Shown one piece after another: positions 1-11,930 of a DNA stretch of 64,000 nucleotides. The notes beneath the pieces are model-generated. The model did no database searches. It saw nothing but the letters and a program-made list of their open reading frames with translations, and was not told the DNA's origin. Source of the stretch: Kappaphycus alvarezii (taxonomy: Eukaryota; Rhodophyta; Florideophyceae; Gigartinales; Solieriaceae); contig NADL03000478.1 in NCBI GenBank assembly GCA_002205965.3, positions 397,001-461,000 on the forward strand. Reading direction: 5' to 3'. The translations under genes were made by a program, and so were the position numbers. Position 1 is the stretch's first letter; every line of letters starts with the position of its first letter.

Positions 1-124
1 GAACTACTCAGTTCTTACGATTCAGACTGCGACATATCTCTGCGCAAACACACAAACTCGCATATTGTCGTTACTCTGCTAAATGATGCATAGCTCATAC
101 TAATTTAAAGACAATAATAGGCTA

Positions 125-2400
125 CTAATGACAGTCTCTCGTATTCTCATCAACATAAAACACCTTACAAAGCGGATAGTATCTGGCTTTATGATCCGCA
201 CGGCCACAAAGTGAATAATTATGCGTACGACGCCGACTGCTATCAGTCCTTTGTTCGCACCATTGCGTTTCCGCTCCCCAGCATATCTTCTTTGGGTGAA
301 GACGAGGGGAGGGATTTTCCTCGGAGTCTAAAAGTTCTTTCCTGTGGAAATTAGGATTTTGGCAGTTATTTTCACGTCCATTATGGCATAATGGGCCGGA
401 AAGCCAAATGTCACGTTTTCGTACTGAGTCTTCCATGTGTCTATTAAATGAATTTTCGCTATGAACTGATGCAAACAAGAGGATCCATATTTCTCAAATA
501 ACACAGTCATACCATGATTTGAGGGAATTCTCGAACAGTTCTGACGAAAAGCACAGCAAGTAGGGGTCCGTGGTAGTCCTTACTTAAAATCACGTGCCGA
601 AGTAATTTCCTATCCGATACACTGCGAACTGTTGCCTCCATCTGCGCAGTACCATCCAACCATTTCACGGAACTCTTCTATACTTTGGACGGTTGAATTA
701 GATTTGTTAGTAACTTCTGAATATTTGGCGGGGCAGGGTCTTTGGTAGTTGTCGCCACTGACTACCGACGAAAGAAATCCTCGCATTGAGCTAGAAAAAC
801 CTCTAACAACAGATCTTATATGATTTCGAAGTGCGGCAATCATAATACTTTCAGCTCTTTGAGAAGTAGTTACTGTGTCCTGCAGTTCAGAGTGTACCAT
901 CAAATCATCAAATCTTAGCAGAAAGGCCAACTGAGTCCGTGATTACTCTGCCTTATTTGAATCTAACTCGGCAACAATTACAGCGTACAATTCTTTGTCG
1001 CTCAGCAAAGACCTACGCTCTTGGTCATTCCAAGTTTAGATCCTAAGTTCTTCCTGGCATGAAGGGGGTCTAGGAACATTTTGGCGTGGTTCATGTTCTT
1101 TTTGTAGGCAATATCTATGGCATTTTCTTGATACAAAATAGTAGTACAATCTGTATTATCAAAACCGGGTATCTTCTGGCATGGTGAAAAGACCCAAGGC
1201 CATGTCTCTAACCATTCTGGGCCAACGAAGTGTGCAAAGCATATTGAAAACAGGTGCTTGTTAGTATCTTATCCAATAACCCCCAAATAGTCCTATACGA
1301 TATGTTCCCAACTCCATCACAGTGCCCACCATCAGCATTCCAAGTCTTTCGACCTGTTTTACAGAAGTGGTTTGCAACAGACGGAACGAATAAAAACCGC
1401 TATAGTACCTCCCTTCTTCATCTATGTCATGAGCTTCAACATATTTCTCCTCAAACGGCTTTAAATCAGCTTTCTTTGTCCGCCATTAGATTGCATGTGG
1501 ATAAATTTGAGATCGTTCACATGTTTTTTCTTCACCTCCTCCCCCGTCAATATATAAATTTCCACTTTTTACCCTTCCTGTCGTAGTAGATCGTCTTATT
1601 TCTCCAAAGCAGCCCTTTATACTGCCCTATTAGCATCCAGATATCGATAAAACTCCAGCTTAACATCCTTTTAATGCTAGTAAGCCGGCTGTCGACGATA
1701 AAACGACTTTACTTTCACTAAATTGGCAACTTTTAATGTTGACATGTCGGAGTCTTGCGAAAAATCATCGAGGACTGCTCTGACTATTTTTTGACGTATA
1801 AGCTGGTCTGTGGAACGTTTCAGCTGTCATTCGATCAATAGGATCACAGCCCTGCCCAAGGAAAACCTTTTATGTGATCGACTTATTTGTTCAACTTCCA
1901 ATTTTTTCCATGTTGCGGCTGCTATTCAGACACTGTTTCAGCGTTTCTCTTGTCACTTTGGCAGGTTTTTTACCTTCTTCAATGTTTTTTCCACCCAGAC
2001 CCCATGGATTACGCCAAAATTGGCGAATTTGCTCTAATGAGCCTTTTGCACGACAGGGTAGTGACATGCTCATGACGTAGTGCAGCTCTAGCCTTTTCTA
2101 GGGATCTCTTCCTGCTAGCCATTTTCGGATTCTCGCGGCCTTTTAACCTTTCGCCTTTACTGAACTGCGCAAGATTGTCACGCGGAGTTCTCGCTGTTTT
2201 ATCCGTTGTAGCATTTCCAGTATCATCCTCCAAGTGCATACATTTACATCACAAATCTCTCGTTCTCTCCGACTTGACCACTATTCACTTGACTATAGTC
2301 GAGCCCGCCTCTGATTTCGCAGCCCCACTGTAATCCTTATCCTTCACATCATCCTCCTCACTGGAAAAATCTCTGTCGTCAGAGATTTTTCAGGAAAAGC
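125..2400 (-). pseudogene. Decayed MULE/FAR1-like transposase
   Basis: Reading the minus strand from about 2400 down gives, across several frames, an acidic stretch (SDDRDFSSEEDDVKDKDYSG), a basic segment near 2010-2240, then a transposase core. Near 1030-1240 the core reads AHFVGPEWLETWPWVFSPC, followed by FLDPLHARKNLGSK. This fits the MULE layout of a conserved Trp-rich block, a Cys/His-type site and a helical tail. At 610-930 the stretch TTSQRAESIMIAALRN resembles the 'T-Q-R-x-E-S' motif of MULE/FAR1 transposases. The segment at 125-478 ends in a degenerate Cys/His cluster (SLCGRADHKARYYPLC) like a SWIM or knuckle finger. The frame changes repeatedly and has many stops, so the gene is dead. 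The family would cut and paste DNA in the nucleus. No terminal inverted repeat was found. The MULE assignment is inferred from motif order and is moderately sure. Confidence 0.5.
2364..2391. repeat. 12-bp perfect inverted repeat, 4-nt loop
   Basis: GAAAAATCTCTG at 2364-2375 pairs perfectly with CAGAGATTTTTC at 2380-2391 around the loop TCGT. It lies inside the decayed transposase N-terminal region and may be a chance or small foldback structure. Confidence 0.6.
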
Positions 2401-2557
2401 GCCATGTATCTCATTATTATCATCATATTATGCAGACAATCCATCACCGTCATCAATCATTGACTCGTCTTATACTAATTATGGAATGTATGGAGCCCTG
2501 CACACTGGTTGGGTGATATTACCTCTGGGGAGGGGCGATGCGATCCTTTATGCAGAT

Positions 2558-4360
2558 TTACTGGGTCAATATGTGCTGTTGTAACATCTTTCTGGACTTC
2601 GTTACCATCTCATGGACCACGTGACAGAGAGACCCCATCAACAAGTTATGTCCCAACAGGGACTTCACTTCTAACATCCCTTTGTTCATCAATGTTATTA
2701 TCGTCCCGGCAAATCGGCCTCTGTGTGTTCGAACCGTACGGATGATGTCCTCCTCCCTGCAATGGTTCCCCCATGCGCATTTAGTGGTTATTTCGCTCCA
2801 TCCATTGGAGCTCTCGGCTCTGGCGCTTCTCTTGCTACTGCGCAACACGAAGCTGTTCATGAACTGGACACTTTGTACCGTTCTTTCAGTTCTAGGTACA
2901 CCTTGTCTGCCTGCGTCTCCTCCGTACCATTCTAATTTTGCGTCACACTCTTTTCCACTCTCAACCCCCCACACCTTTGTGTGTGTCCATTTCCCACCCT
3001 TTCCACTGTCCCCTCGACTGTTCCACCTGCCCCCTCAATCTCAAAATCCGCCCCCACTCCACTTTCGACACCCCCATTACCCACCACCCTACCCACACGC
3101 GCCTCAGAATATCTCCCATTCTTGTTGCGCCGATCTTCACCGCCACCTCTCGGAGTGTCTCACCCTCTGTGTGTGTGTGAGGGATTACCTTCGTCATTAA
3201 TCTCACCAGACATTACCACTCCATTCCCGCCCCACTGTCTTCTATCAATATCCACTTGCGCTCCATCAGACAGCTCGCCAGTACTCTCTCCATGGCTTCC
3301 ATCTTGTTGATCACCTGAGCGGCTCCTCCTATCATCAGGAGACCGCCCGCTGCTTGTCATGACATCTGAACTTCCCAAAGCGTCTTCATCGCCGGAAGCC
3401 CTCCTTCCCGCATGTCCAGCACAACCACTCCTCCACTTATGTAAAGCAACAGGCCCTCCTGCCGCATAATCGGAACCGTCTCCCCTCCCGTTTTCACCAG
3501 AACCACCCTCCCTCGCCATAGCTCCGAGGTCAGAACGAATCCTCATCTCATCATCACGATATATAATATCCCCCGCTGCATCAGACGAAAGACTACCCAT
3601 CCCCATGCCGCCAGGACAGCCTTCCCTCCCCATGCTACCTGAATGACCCCCCCTTCCCTCTTGATCAGGGAACCATTCACTTATACTTTCATCTTAACTC
3701 TCCCTGCTCTCATCGTCTTAAGTGCAGTCCACCGCTCCCTGGTCTTGACATGATTCCACATCGAAAAGACTCCTAGTCGCAATGGCTACTTAGCCATCGG
3801 CAGTTTGATCGCCGGTTTGTCTCATACCCTCGTCTGCGACTCTTTTCTCTCGAGTCCTTCTCAGATCAGCTGCCATCCATCCTTGTTCTTTTTTCCAATC
3901 TCTTTTGCCTCTCTTCATCCTCAAATTCCTTTCTCAAATTTCCATGATTAGTACTTCGTTCTCCACTCCCGTATGCCTTCTTTGCCATAAACTGGCTTCT
4001 AAACTCATTAATGTACCTATCTACTCTCGTATCTTATTTTTCCAATATTTCTTGTTGCTCCATCACCAAAAATTCAAAGAACTTTTCCTCCTCGGAAGGC
4101 TCGTGCGAATACAAAGCTTCAGATGATACAACGAAACCAGCAATGGGACTACTCTCAATTTCTTCAAAAGCGACCTCATTTTCAGCCGGAGATTTGTCAC
4201 TCGAAAGGATTTGCATGGCACGACCGGCTGCTGTCCTATCACCGGCGGGTCCCGGCCCAAATTTCTCGGTATTTATCAGTATAGGGATCCTTCGATGACG
4301 TCTCGTAATGTTTGGGAGACTTGGGTGGTCGTCTGCCTTAGCGTCGCGGGAATGGTCCAT
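2558..4360 (-). pseudogene. Decayed charged coding region upstream of the MULE
   Basis: The minus strand keeps protein-like reading over long pieces. At 4034-4360 a charged segment ends in EKFFEFLVMEQQEILEK; one TAA later the same frame resumes with DTRVDRYINEFRSQFMAKKA and continues to about 3865 as a charged, probably coiled-coil run. At 3160-3633 the minus strand encodes a Gly/Ser/Asp-rich low-complexity stretch. The plus strand of 2940-3140 is strongly C-rich. Position and strand suggest this was the N-terminal half of the transposase at 125-2400, or a second ORF of the same element. No domain is recognised. Confidence 0.3.
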
Positions 4361-5552
4361 GCAAAAAAAGTTGAGGAGATGTGTGAAGTTGTTCTCAGCT
4401 GTGTCGAAATTTCAAAGCGCTTCCCGCCCACCTAAGGGTAAATGGCGCATTTTTTCCGGTAGAGATCGGATTTTTCCTAGTGAATACTTTTCCAAGGGGA
4501 GTTGAGTGTTCAGAAAATACAGCTAGACTTTGGGATATGACTCGGTAGCAAAATCTTGAAGGTTGTTTCCGTTAGTGACCAGACCGGTGGAAGCAGAGAT
4601 CCTTTGTGATTTGTCAATTTTGTGGTAATTGGGCGGCGGACTTTCGATAACATTTTCAATTCTCCCATTGCGACTTTGCAGGTCACTTTTTCCACTTTAG
4701 GACAAAGTTTCTGCCCAGTAATGGAAATATTAGCCATTTTTAGTTTCAATTGGGGCACAGGAAGTGTTGATATGCACGGTCACGTTATGTGAACTGTCTT
4801 TCCGCTTAAGGACAGTGTGTCGACATAAGTGCTTATTTTCAATATTCATTGTGACATTAGTAAATTCCCCATTATGTTTCGTCTGTTTTTGATGAATTCC
4901 TAGTGTGAAAATGATATGTCGAAAAGTTCACAATGTGCTCTGACATTTCTATAAAGATCGCAATGCGTATACTGTCGGAATTGGATGTGCCCGCACTAGA
5001 TTCTCTCTTTGTCTCTTTAATTTATTACCTGATAAAGCAATAAATATCGTTTAGATGATCTAATAAACAAGCTAAGACTCCTTTAAAGTAAATTTGATAT
5101 CCGGATTGAAGAAGGTGCTTCTTCATATTAAAATATTCAGCTAATACTTAATATCTATGTAACAAAAATGAAGCCATTACTGTGAAGATATTAAATATTG
5201 AAATCACAACAATTCCACAATAGCTTCGCTCCACTTCTTGTTTTCAAAGTTCATATTTCGAGTTTCGACCTTTGCAGAATAATGCATATTGAATCGAAAA
5301 ATGAAGGCATGCAACTTTTTTTCCAATATTTGAGGAAAGATTTGGAAAATGAAAATTTTTTATTTATTTTTGCTAAATAAATTTGTTGTGCTTTCTAAAT
5401 CGTCTCATATCAAAGTTCAAAATAGTTAAACCAGTAGTTTATTTACTAGAGGCAATAAGTTTCAAAAGTTTCCCCCTCTTTCTTATGAATGGGTAGCGTA
5501 TACTCTTTCTCATGCCTGCTTATATCTCCATTTACGTTCCACATTCTGTACT

Positions 5553-5580
5553 TAGCTCTCCTATATTGATAGGAGAGCTA
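5553..5580. repeat. Perfect 12-bp hairpin with 4-nt loop
   Basis: TAGCTCTCCTAT at 5553-5564 and ATAGGAGAGCTA at 5569-5580 are exact reverse complements separated by ATTG. In surrounding sequence that is AT-rich, the GC-containing stem stands out. It could be the core of a small foldback element or a structured RNA. No T-run follows closely enough to call a terminator. Confidence 0.75.
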
Positions 5581-6072
5581 TCTCAGGCGATTTTTAGATG
5601 TAACACACTTTTATTGTCTTTCAAAAATTTCCGAAATGCCTGCTTTAAAGTATTGTTTATAAATCTGGGTTTCAATCTTCTTGGAAAGTATTTTTGGTGT
5701 AATTGAACAACATATAGCTTGAACGGAAAAGCTCCGTATTGCAGAAGGCCATGATTAGTCGGTGTTTGATACATTTTAAAGTTCAATACTTCTGTACAAT
5801 AATAGTCCGAGATTTTTACCATCTAAAAAGTAGTGTAAGTAACAGTAAACTGCAAAAATGAGCAATCATAAGCTATTACCCTTGATTTTAGGATAAAAGA
5901 GCAAGAGTTACCGGTACCTTTACCTGTCTCAAAGATACACAGGAAAAAAGTAATCTATACTAGGATAAACAATCGAAAATGCTAAGAATATGAATTAAAA
6001 CAGGATCATTACCAAATTAGAAGCCGGTTTCGCTTTACATAATACCTGCTTTCTCCTCAATCAAAGTAGAAC

Positions 6073-6083
6073 TATATAAAAGG
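6073..6083 (+). promoter_or_regulatory. TATA-box-like site
   Basis: TATATAAAAGG matches the eukaryotic TATA consensus. About 60 nt downstream lies AAAAAGGTACGTTAG, which has the look of a splice donor. No convincing protein follows; the plus-strand frame at 6302-6568 is unrecognised. This may be a remnant promoter or chance in AT-rich DNA. Confidence 0.25.
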
Positions 6084-9000
6084 ATCCTGGCAGTCAGAAT
6101 CAAAAATTAGACCCAAAGACAATCAGCAGTGATAAAAAAGGTACGTTAGGTATATATTTCTCGTAACAGTCGCACTATTGTCACAAAAAAATCAAATTTA
6201 GAATCTCCATTATCAAGGGAGCTATTTGAGATATTTTTCACGCAGTTAGCTGATTATTTTCGAAAAAATATAAAATTAATGTCATTTATTGAATCAGGTA
6301 TGTGTCTGTATTTAGATTCAATGCTATCGTCAAAAAAGTCACTGTAGGACAGATAAAATGCTCAAAATCATGTAATTTATTACAAAAGACTCGAAATTTT
6401 ACTACTGGATTGTGGCGTACACTTAAGAACAAAGAGCTTCATAATTACAGTCTTTCGATTGGAACAGAGACAAAATCGATGAAAAAGGAGTTTTTCCACA
6501 AGAAATATGTGATTTTTAACTTTCAAATCTCATTTTCCAGAGTTTTATGGGACAGTGCAACAACCTAGACGTATCATACACATTTTTTCAGAGTTTTAAG
6601 TATATTTCGACTCTGTTAATTCTAGAAACGAGTTTTCATCCGTAGTGATGTAAAAATTTGAACCTCCCATGACATAGATAATATTACCGCTTTTTGTAGA
6701 TTTCTAGAATCTGAAATATTCCATTTTTTCGATATTTGTACTTTTTTATCTATATTTTTGAATTACCATTACAAAAAAGAAGGACTATTGTATTATATTT
6801 TGCTTTTTCTCCGCCAGTATAACTAAGTCGCTTTTTGAGAATTATTTTACTTTTTGACCCTGTAATCAATCTTTCATATTTTCCTTACTTAAATATCCAA
6901 TTTTTTTGTTAACAAAGAAAATCTTTTCACCTGATAACTGATTTCTGAGTGCTATTTTGCATTTATTTAGAGCTTTAAGTGCGTTAAATCGGATATTAGG
7001 TTGAATTTCCGAATTCAGTCTGACTTCAGTGTCAAATTTAGGCCAGGGTTAGCAATAAAGTCTATCATAATATCTCTCTGAAAATTCAGGTAATTATTAT
7101 CTAAGTGGTAGTATAATTAAAAGTACTGCTAACTTAAATGTGAAGTAAGTTTTATTTTTCTCTCCTCCAGTACTTTCCATATTTATCAAATTTTAAACCA
7201 ACTGCTTTGCGTATCTCACTAATTCTAGCCGAATATGGTTCTATACCCGAACTGGCAAAGATAAAATTGATTGAATGTGTTTAAATGAACTTTAAGATCT
7301 TTTGAAATGCATTTTAAAGGCGATAGAAGCGTTTCCTTAAGTAATTACTCACTCTTAAGGATACACAGCGAATTCTATTTACTTTTCAATGATGAAGTTA
7401 GGTATTTGGATAACAAAAGGGGGGACGTTTGTTGTCTTCTTTCCGTTCTGTACTTCTGTCTATTGAAGTATTACAGAATGGTTGCAGAATTGCGATGAAA
7501 TGGGCATCGCAACTCCAATGCTTCACCATCCTAAAATGTTGACGTTTTTGCTCATCAGAATTATCAATATATTCTCTTTATCTATTTTGTTAAGTTTCAA
7601 CAAGATAGAAAATATTTCTGCTCATTTCCATCTAAAATTTCATGTTCTGGCCTATTACTTCGTAAAATTCTTTCTTTGGCAAAGTCTTCGTCCATCTCAT
7701 CCGTTTTTAACTGTGTTTATTTGGCTTTTCTAGATCTTCGCAGAGATTAGAACACCTGTAACGCCAATATAAACTTCAAATTGAGATTTTTGATCATATT
7801 CATATCGAAAGTATCTCTTTGTTAACGTTTGATATAATCTCAAACAGAAGATACCAGCTGTTTTAATTTTCAAAGTAACTCTAGTTCCTACAGTTTCTTG
7901 AGCTTCCAAGAAACAAATTCCTATGAAAAGGGACTTCAATTGAAATAGACTAGTTTATTACCAAATCTTGCACTTTTCGCAGTACTTGTAGCACTGGAAC
8001 AGCAATACGAGTTGTCTTTATCAACAATTAGAGTAGGAAGAACTGCTGCTGTAGAGCTGTGTCTGTTTAAATGTCTATCTTTGAATCAAGAGCTGTATCA
8101 GTACCTAAAGATACCATACCTTCCTCGATTATCATCTATATTTAGTAGAGTCGTTCTTTGATAGCATCTTTTTGCAGTATTATCTAGTTCTTTGTTGTTT
8201 ATTGTAGGGCTGTTATCTTCAATCGCGGTCTTGATCTTCCTCCAATCATTGTTTTGAATATTGAGAGTACAAGTATCATATTCCTAGTATATAAATAGCA
8301 TAGGCGAAGTACATTGAACACTTTTCTGGTTCTAATGTTTAAGGAATACTTGGACTATATCTAAAATTGAAACAGATATATCTCCAGCAGTCTTGTATTG
8401 CTGTATTATGGCAAGCTCTCCTTTTTTCGTGATTGGTTCATGTTCTTCATAAACTCTGGGCTACTGAAGGATATGTACAAATAAAGATGGCAGGATTTTT
8501 ATATCATTTCGCCATTACATTCGCGGAGAGCACATCTCTAGCATGAAGATCGCCTGAAATTCATAAAGACTGTTACAGCAATACGTATGAACTAAACGTA
8601 ACAAGAACAAAGTAATAAAGGGTCGCGCGCCCGAATTTGTCTCCGTTGATCCTAATATTTGATTTTATGACGTTCTTTTCATGGCTATTTTGCGGTATCA
8701 ATTTGCACTAAACATATTAATTTTTTTTCGAGAGAAGTATTTGGGTAATGGCAAGAACAAGACCAATAAAATCCATTGCATACGAGGCTGTCATAGCAAA
8801 GATAGAATGCATTATTATAAATTTGCGCAACGATTATTATCTCCTTTCTTCGGTACCAGTCATGACCATTTATTTAAGGTAAAAAATGAACGTGCGAAAG
8901 TTGTCGCTTCCGTTGTAAAACAAGTTACTGTCACTCGAAGAGTCAGAGCTGGTGAGTAAAATAGCCGCCCTCTAAAGTAGTACCAAAAGAGTACTGCATT

Positions 9001-10609
9001 TTCTAAAGAAGCGAAAGGGGAAATATTTTTGTTTCCTTTCTTATTTATCTGTTTTTACGTCAGTTACCATTTTTTCTTTTTTGTATTTTATTTTTCTCTG
9101 TTCTCTCTTCAACTTTATCCGGTCAATTAAACTAATTCCAACGTTGCTCCTCTACATAGGCGAGCTTCCTGCGTTTTATTTTTGCTCCTCAGATGAGTAT
9201 GCAAGTCAACCCTTTGCATGAATTTACTGCACTAAGCTTTGCACGTATACCGCTTCGCTGCTGTTTTCTTCCCATATATTTCATTACTTTGCCTTCCAAT
9301 TCCCTTTCTCCCTTACGTTTGCTGAAGAATTGCTTAAAATGTCTCTCAAAACTGGCGGTAAAAGTCGCATTTCTTTCTTCTCTTATTCCTTTCGTTCTTC
9401 TTCTCTGGGGCTTTGGAAACCTTAATCGAGACAAACCAAGAACTTCAGATCTCCTAAGGGGTCTTGGTTATAGAATTAATCGTTCGATTGCGATTAATCA
9501 CTGGGCAGGGCCCTAGGGCGAACTTTTTCTGTGCTTTTGGGTGAAAATAGGCTTTAGAAAGGCATGAAAAAAGGCTAGTGATTGAAACACGTGATTAGTC
9601 CTCCTCGGCTTCTTCTCCGATCATTTAATGCCTTGAGTACATATTTTTCCGCGAAGACACAGCTAAGGAGGTATCACTATCTTTTCCATCTGTACAGCTC
9701 TTCCCTCAGTCCTGGAATCTATCCTACAGCATCTATTTCTCTTCCCTATGGATTAACGTCTGATACGGGTCGCGATCCTTTCGTTTGCCCAGCTTTTACC
9801 TCCTACCCGAAGGTTTCCATGAATAGGTGCTTGAAAACTGCAAGAAAGAGTAAGAATTCACTTCATGTACTCTCGTTTATAAATAAGATCCAAACCCGTA
9901 CGAAGAGAGAAGGGACACTGCATTCATTTATTATTCCTCCCCTGAGCTTCTATATTAACAACAAAAGTCATGAGAAGTAAGTGAAACCACCACTTTTAGG
10001 TCAAGTTGATTTATTTTTTGTTGTTCAGAGAGAAAGTCAGGTCACGGACGCTCTCCGACCGCGATTTACACAGAGAACGAAAATTTTCGAAATGAAACAA
10101 AATAGCCAATAAAAATCTTGAAATATTTAAAAGTTTTCCTCTAATTTGTTGTACTAGAGTATTTAGTTTTCGCTAAAATGCCCCGGAGCCTAACCCTAGA
10201 TACTCCTTCCGGATCCTGGTGGCTACCATTCGATTTTTTTTCAATTTATGAGATCGATAGTAGTTTCATCTCTACATTGTACTCTACTAATCGATTTAGT
10301 TGTCGCTACCACGCCCAGGTAACTAAACATAGCTACTGATCCTGGTCCTATTTTCTGACGGATGGGCATTTTTTTCTATTTGTGAGGCCCTCGGTAGTGT
10401 AATTGGCCAACAATGTTGGCCATAACATATTTTTAGTTCTAAAAATCCCTTTCCAGTATATTTGCAGATCCAATTAGACCTGAACAGTTGTCCGCCGACC
10501 TTCTTCCAGGAAGCAGACAGAGATGAAAAGGTCCGGTCCCAACGCACCAATTCAATTTTGTGATTCGGTACCATAAAGGGCCTTCAAGGTCTCAAATGTG
10601 TGTTTAGGT

Positions 10610-10745
10610 GAATATGCCGAACCCTCAATGGCGCTTGGGGGAACGTTAAGATCCCTAAATGGTGCTGAGCGGACCGGTCCGGTCCCTAACTGAAGCAGAG
10701 GTAGCGATCTGGTCCCTAATTGGAGCAAAGGGAACTGTTACAGGT
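10610..10745. repeat. Degenerate tandem repeat, unit about 30-35 bp
   Basis: The motif GGTCCCTAATTGGAGCAAAG and close variants (GATCCCTAAATGGTGCTGAG, GGTCCCTAACTGAAGCAGAG) recur three times in register. A weaker fourth copy lies at the left. The repeats sit in otherwise featureless AT-rich DNA. Confidence 0.5.
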
Positions 10746-11124
10746 GTAGATCTTTTAGTGGCATTTTCGGTCCTTTCCCGAGGTTCCGCCATGAAGCTAT
10801 CAGGAAAGTGGAGCTTCTGGATCAAAAAGCTTGAGTTCGGTTAATTTTATACAATAAAGGTACTTAAAAGAGTAAAACTGGCCTAAATAGAAAAAAGAAC
10901 TTTTAACTACGAGAAATAAGATTTGTTGCGGGCAAAAAAGGACACAGTAGAATTTACCAGACAAACAAGAGGATTGTAGGTAAAAGAAGGGCCACTTTCC
11001 TAGTAACTAATTCTAAAGTAGCGGTCTCTTCCATCTCTTTTGAAGGCTAGAGATCTGGTAAAAGTCTTTTCTGTTCAAAGTTACCTCCCGACTTGTCTTT
11101 CGTCTCCTGGAGGAAGATATCTAT

Positions 11125-11930
11125 TCAGCTTGTATAGACTTTTTTTAAAATGGAATCTTGATAAAAATACTGAACGCACCATAAAACTGACCATAAAACT
11201 GACGACAAGAATTCATGTGGACGCAGATAATTTGAGAGAGTATAGTTGACAAAAAATAAACAAATATACTCTCCACAACTATCACCTTCTATATCAGACC
11301 CTAACAATTCCCTAAAGACATCAAAAGTACCCATGTATTCCCCACACCTACACGTAAGCCAGCAGCACTCATAATTTGGTACCCCTTCCTGCAAAAAATC
11401 CAGCTCACTTAACGTACCTCCAACTGGATCCATGACCGGGACCACCTGTTCCATCTGATTCATTCTTCACCCTTCCGTTTGACCTGGTTTGACTTACCCG
11501 TCTTCATCTCCGGACTTCCCGACCTCCCCTTCTTCAACCTCTGACTCTTTCTAAAACTCCTCTACTTCTTCTTTCTCATTAGCGAGTTCCGGTTCCACCT
11601 ACTCCTTCAATATTTCCACAGCCTTAATATCTTCCTTTTCCAAATCACGTCCCCAAGCTCTTGTGCTTCGATCTCCACCAAATACTTAGCGAAGACCTCT
11701 GTCAGGCGCTTTTCCGTTTGAAGACAAAGATAGACCTCTACTTTGGTTGGGCCCGGGGAGAATAGCGGGGAGACGGTGAGGGTATAACGAGGACTATATT
11801 TGGAAATGGGAAGGGAAGGGCTTAGTCCGTGCAAGGTGACTGTAAAGAGGGTTGAATTTGTCAGATTGTTGTTCGAGCGCCGCGGATAAGTTTTCGCCAG
11901 CACCAGGCTATTTTTTGAAATAATCACAGA
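11125..11930 (-). pseudogene. Possible decayed CSL zinc-finger gene (DPH-like)
   Basis: On the minus strand, 11125-11463 reads GGTLSELDFLQEGVPNYEC, then TCRCGEYMGTF and a later Cys followed by ICLFFVNYTL. The order of an acidic/hydrophobic lead, a CRCG motif, about two dozen residues, a Cys and a hydrophobic strand resembles the CSL zinc finger of DPH3 and DPH4/DNAJC24, proteins of diphthamide synthesis. Upstream (11470-11700) the same strand gives acidic runs such as ELANEKEEVEEF, broken by stops, and then RDLEKEDIKAVEIL. A possible donor (GTAAGTC) lies near 11500, but no splice pairing I tried restores one frame. No J-domain HPD motif was found. The call is weak; a chance Cys cluster is possible. 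Confidence 0.22.

Larger units (their letters stand above)
4361..11100. other. AT-rich stretch without recognised genes
   Basis: Open frames here are short, AT-driven and show no family motifs on either strand. A basic minus-strand frame at 9189-9434 and plus frames at 9193-9516 and 9582-9980 were read, but none is recognisable. Only the hairpin at 5553, the TATA-like site at 6073 and the degenerate repeat at 10610 stand out. Confidence 0.6.

Noticed and set aside
2940-3310. Pro-rich plus-strand frames (2682-3310)
   Set aside because: They arise from a C-rich strand opposite the decayed minus-strand coding region. No start context or family match.
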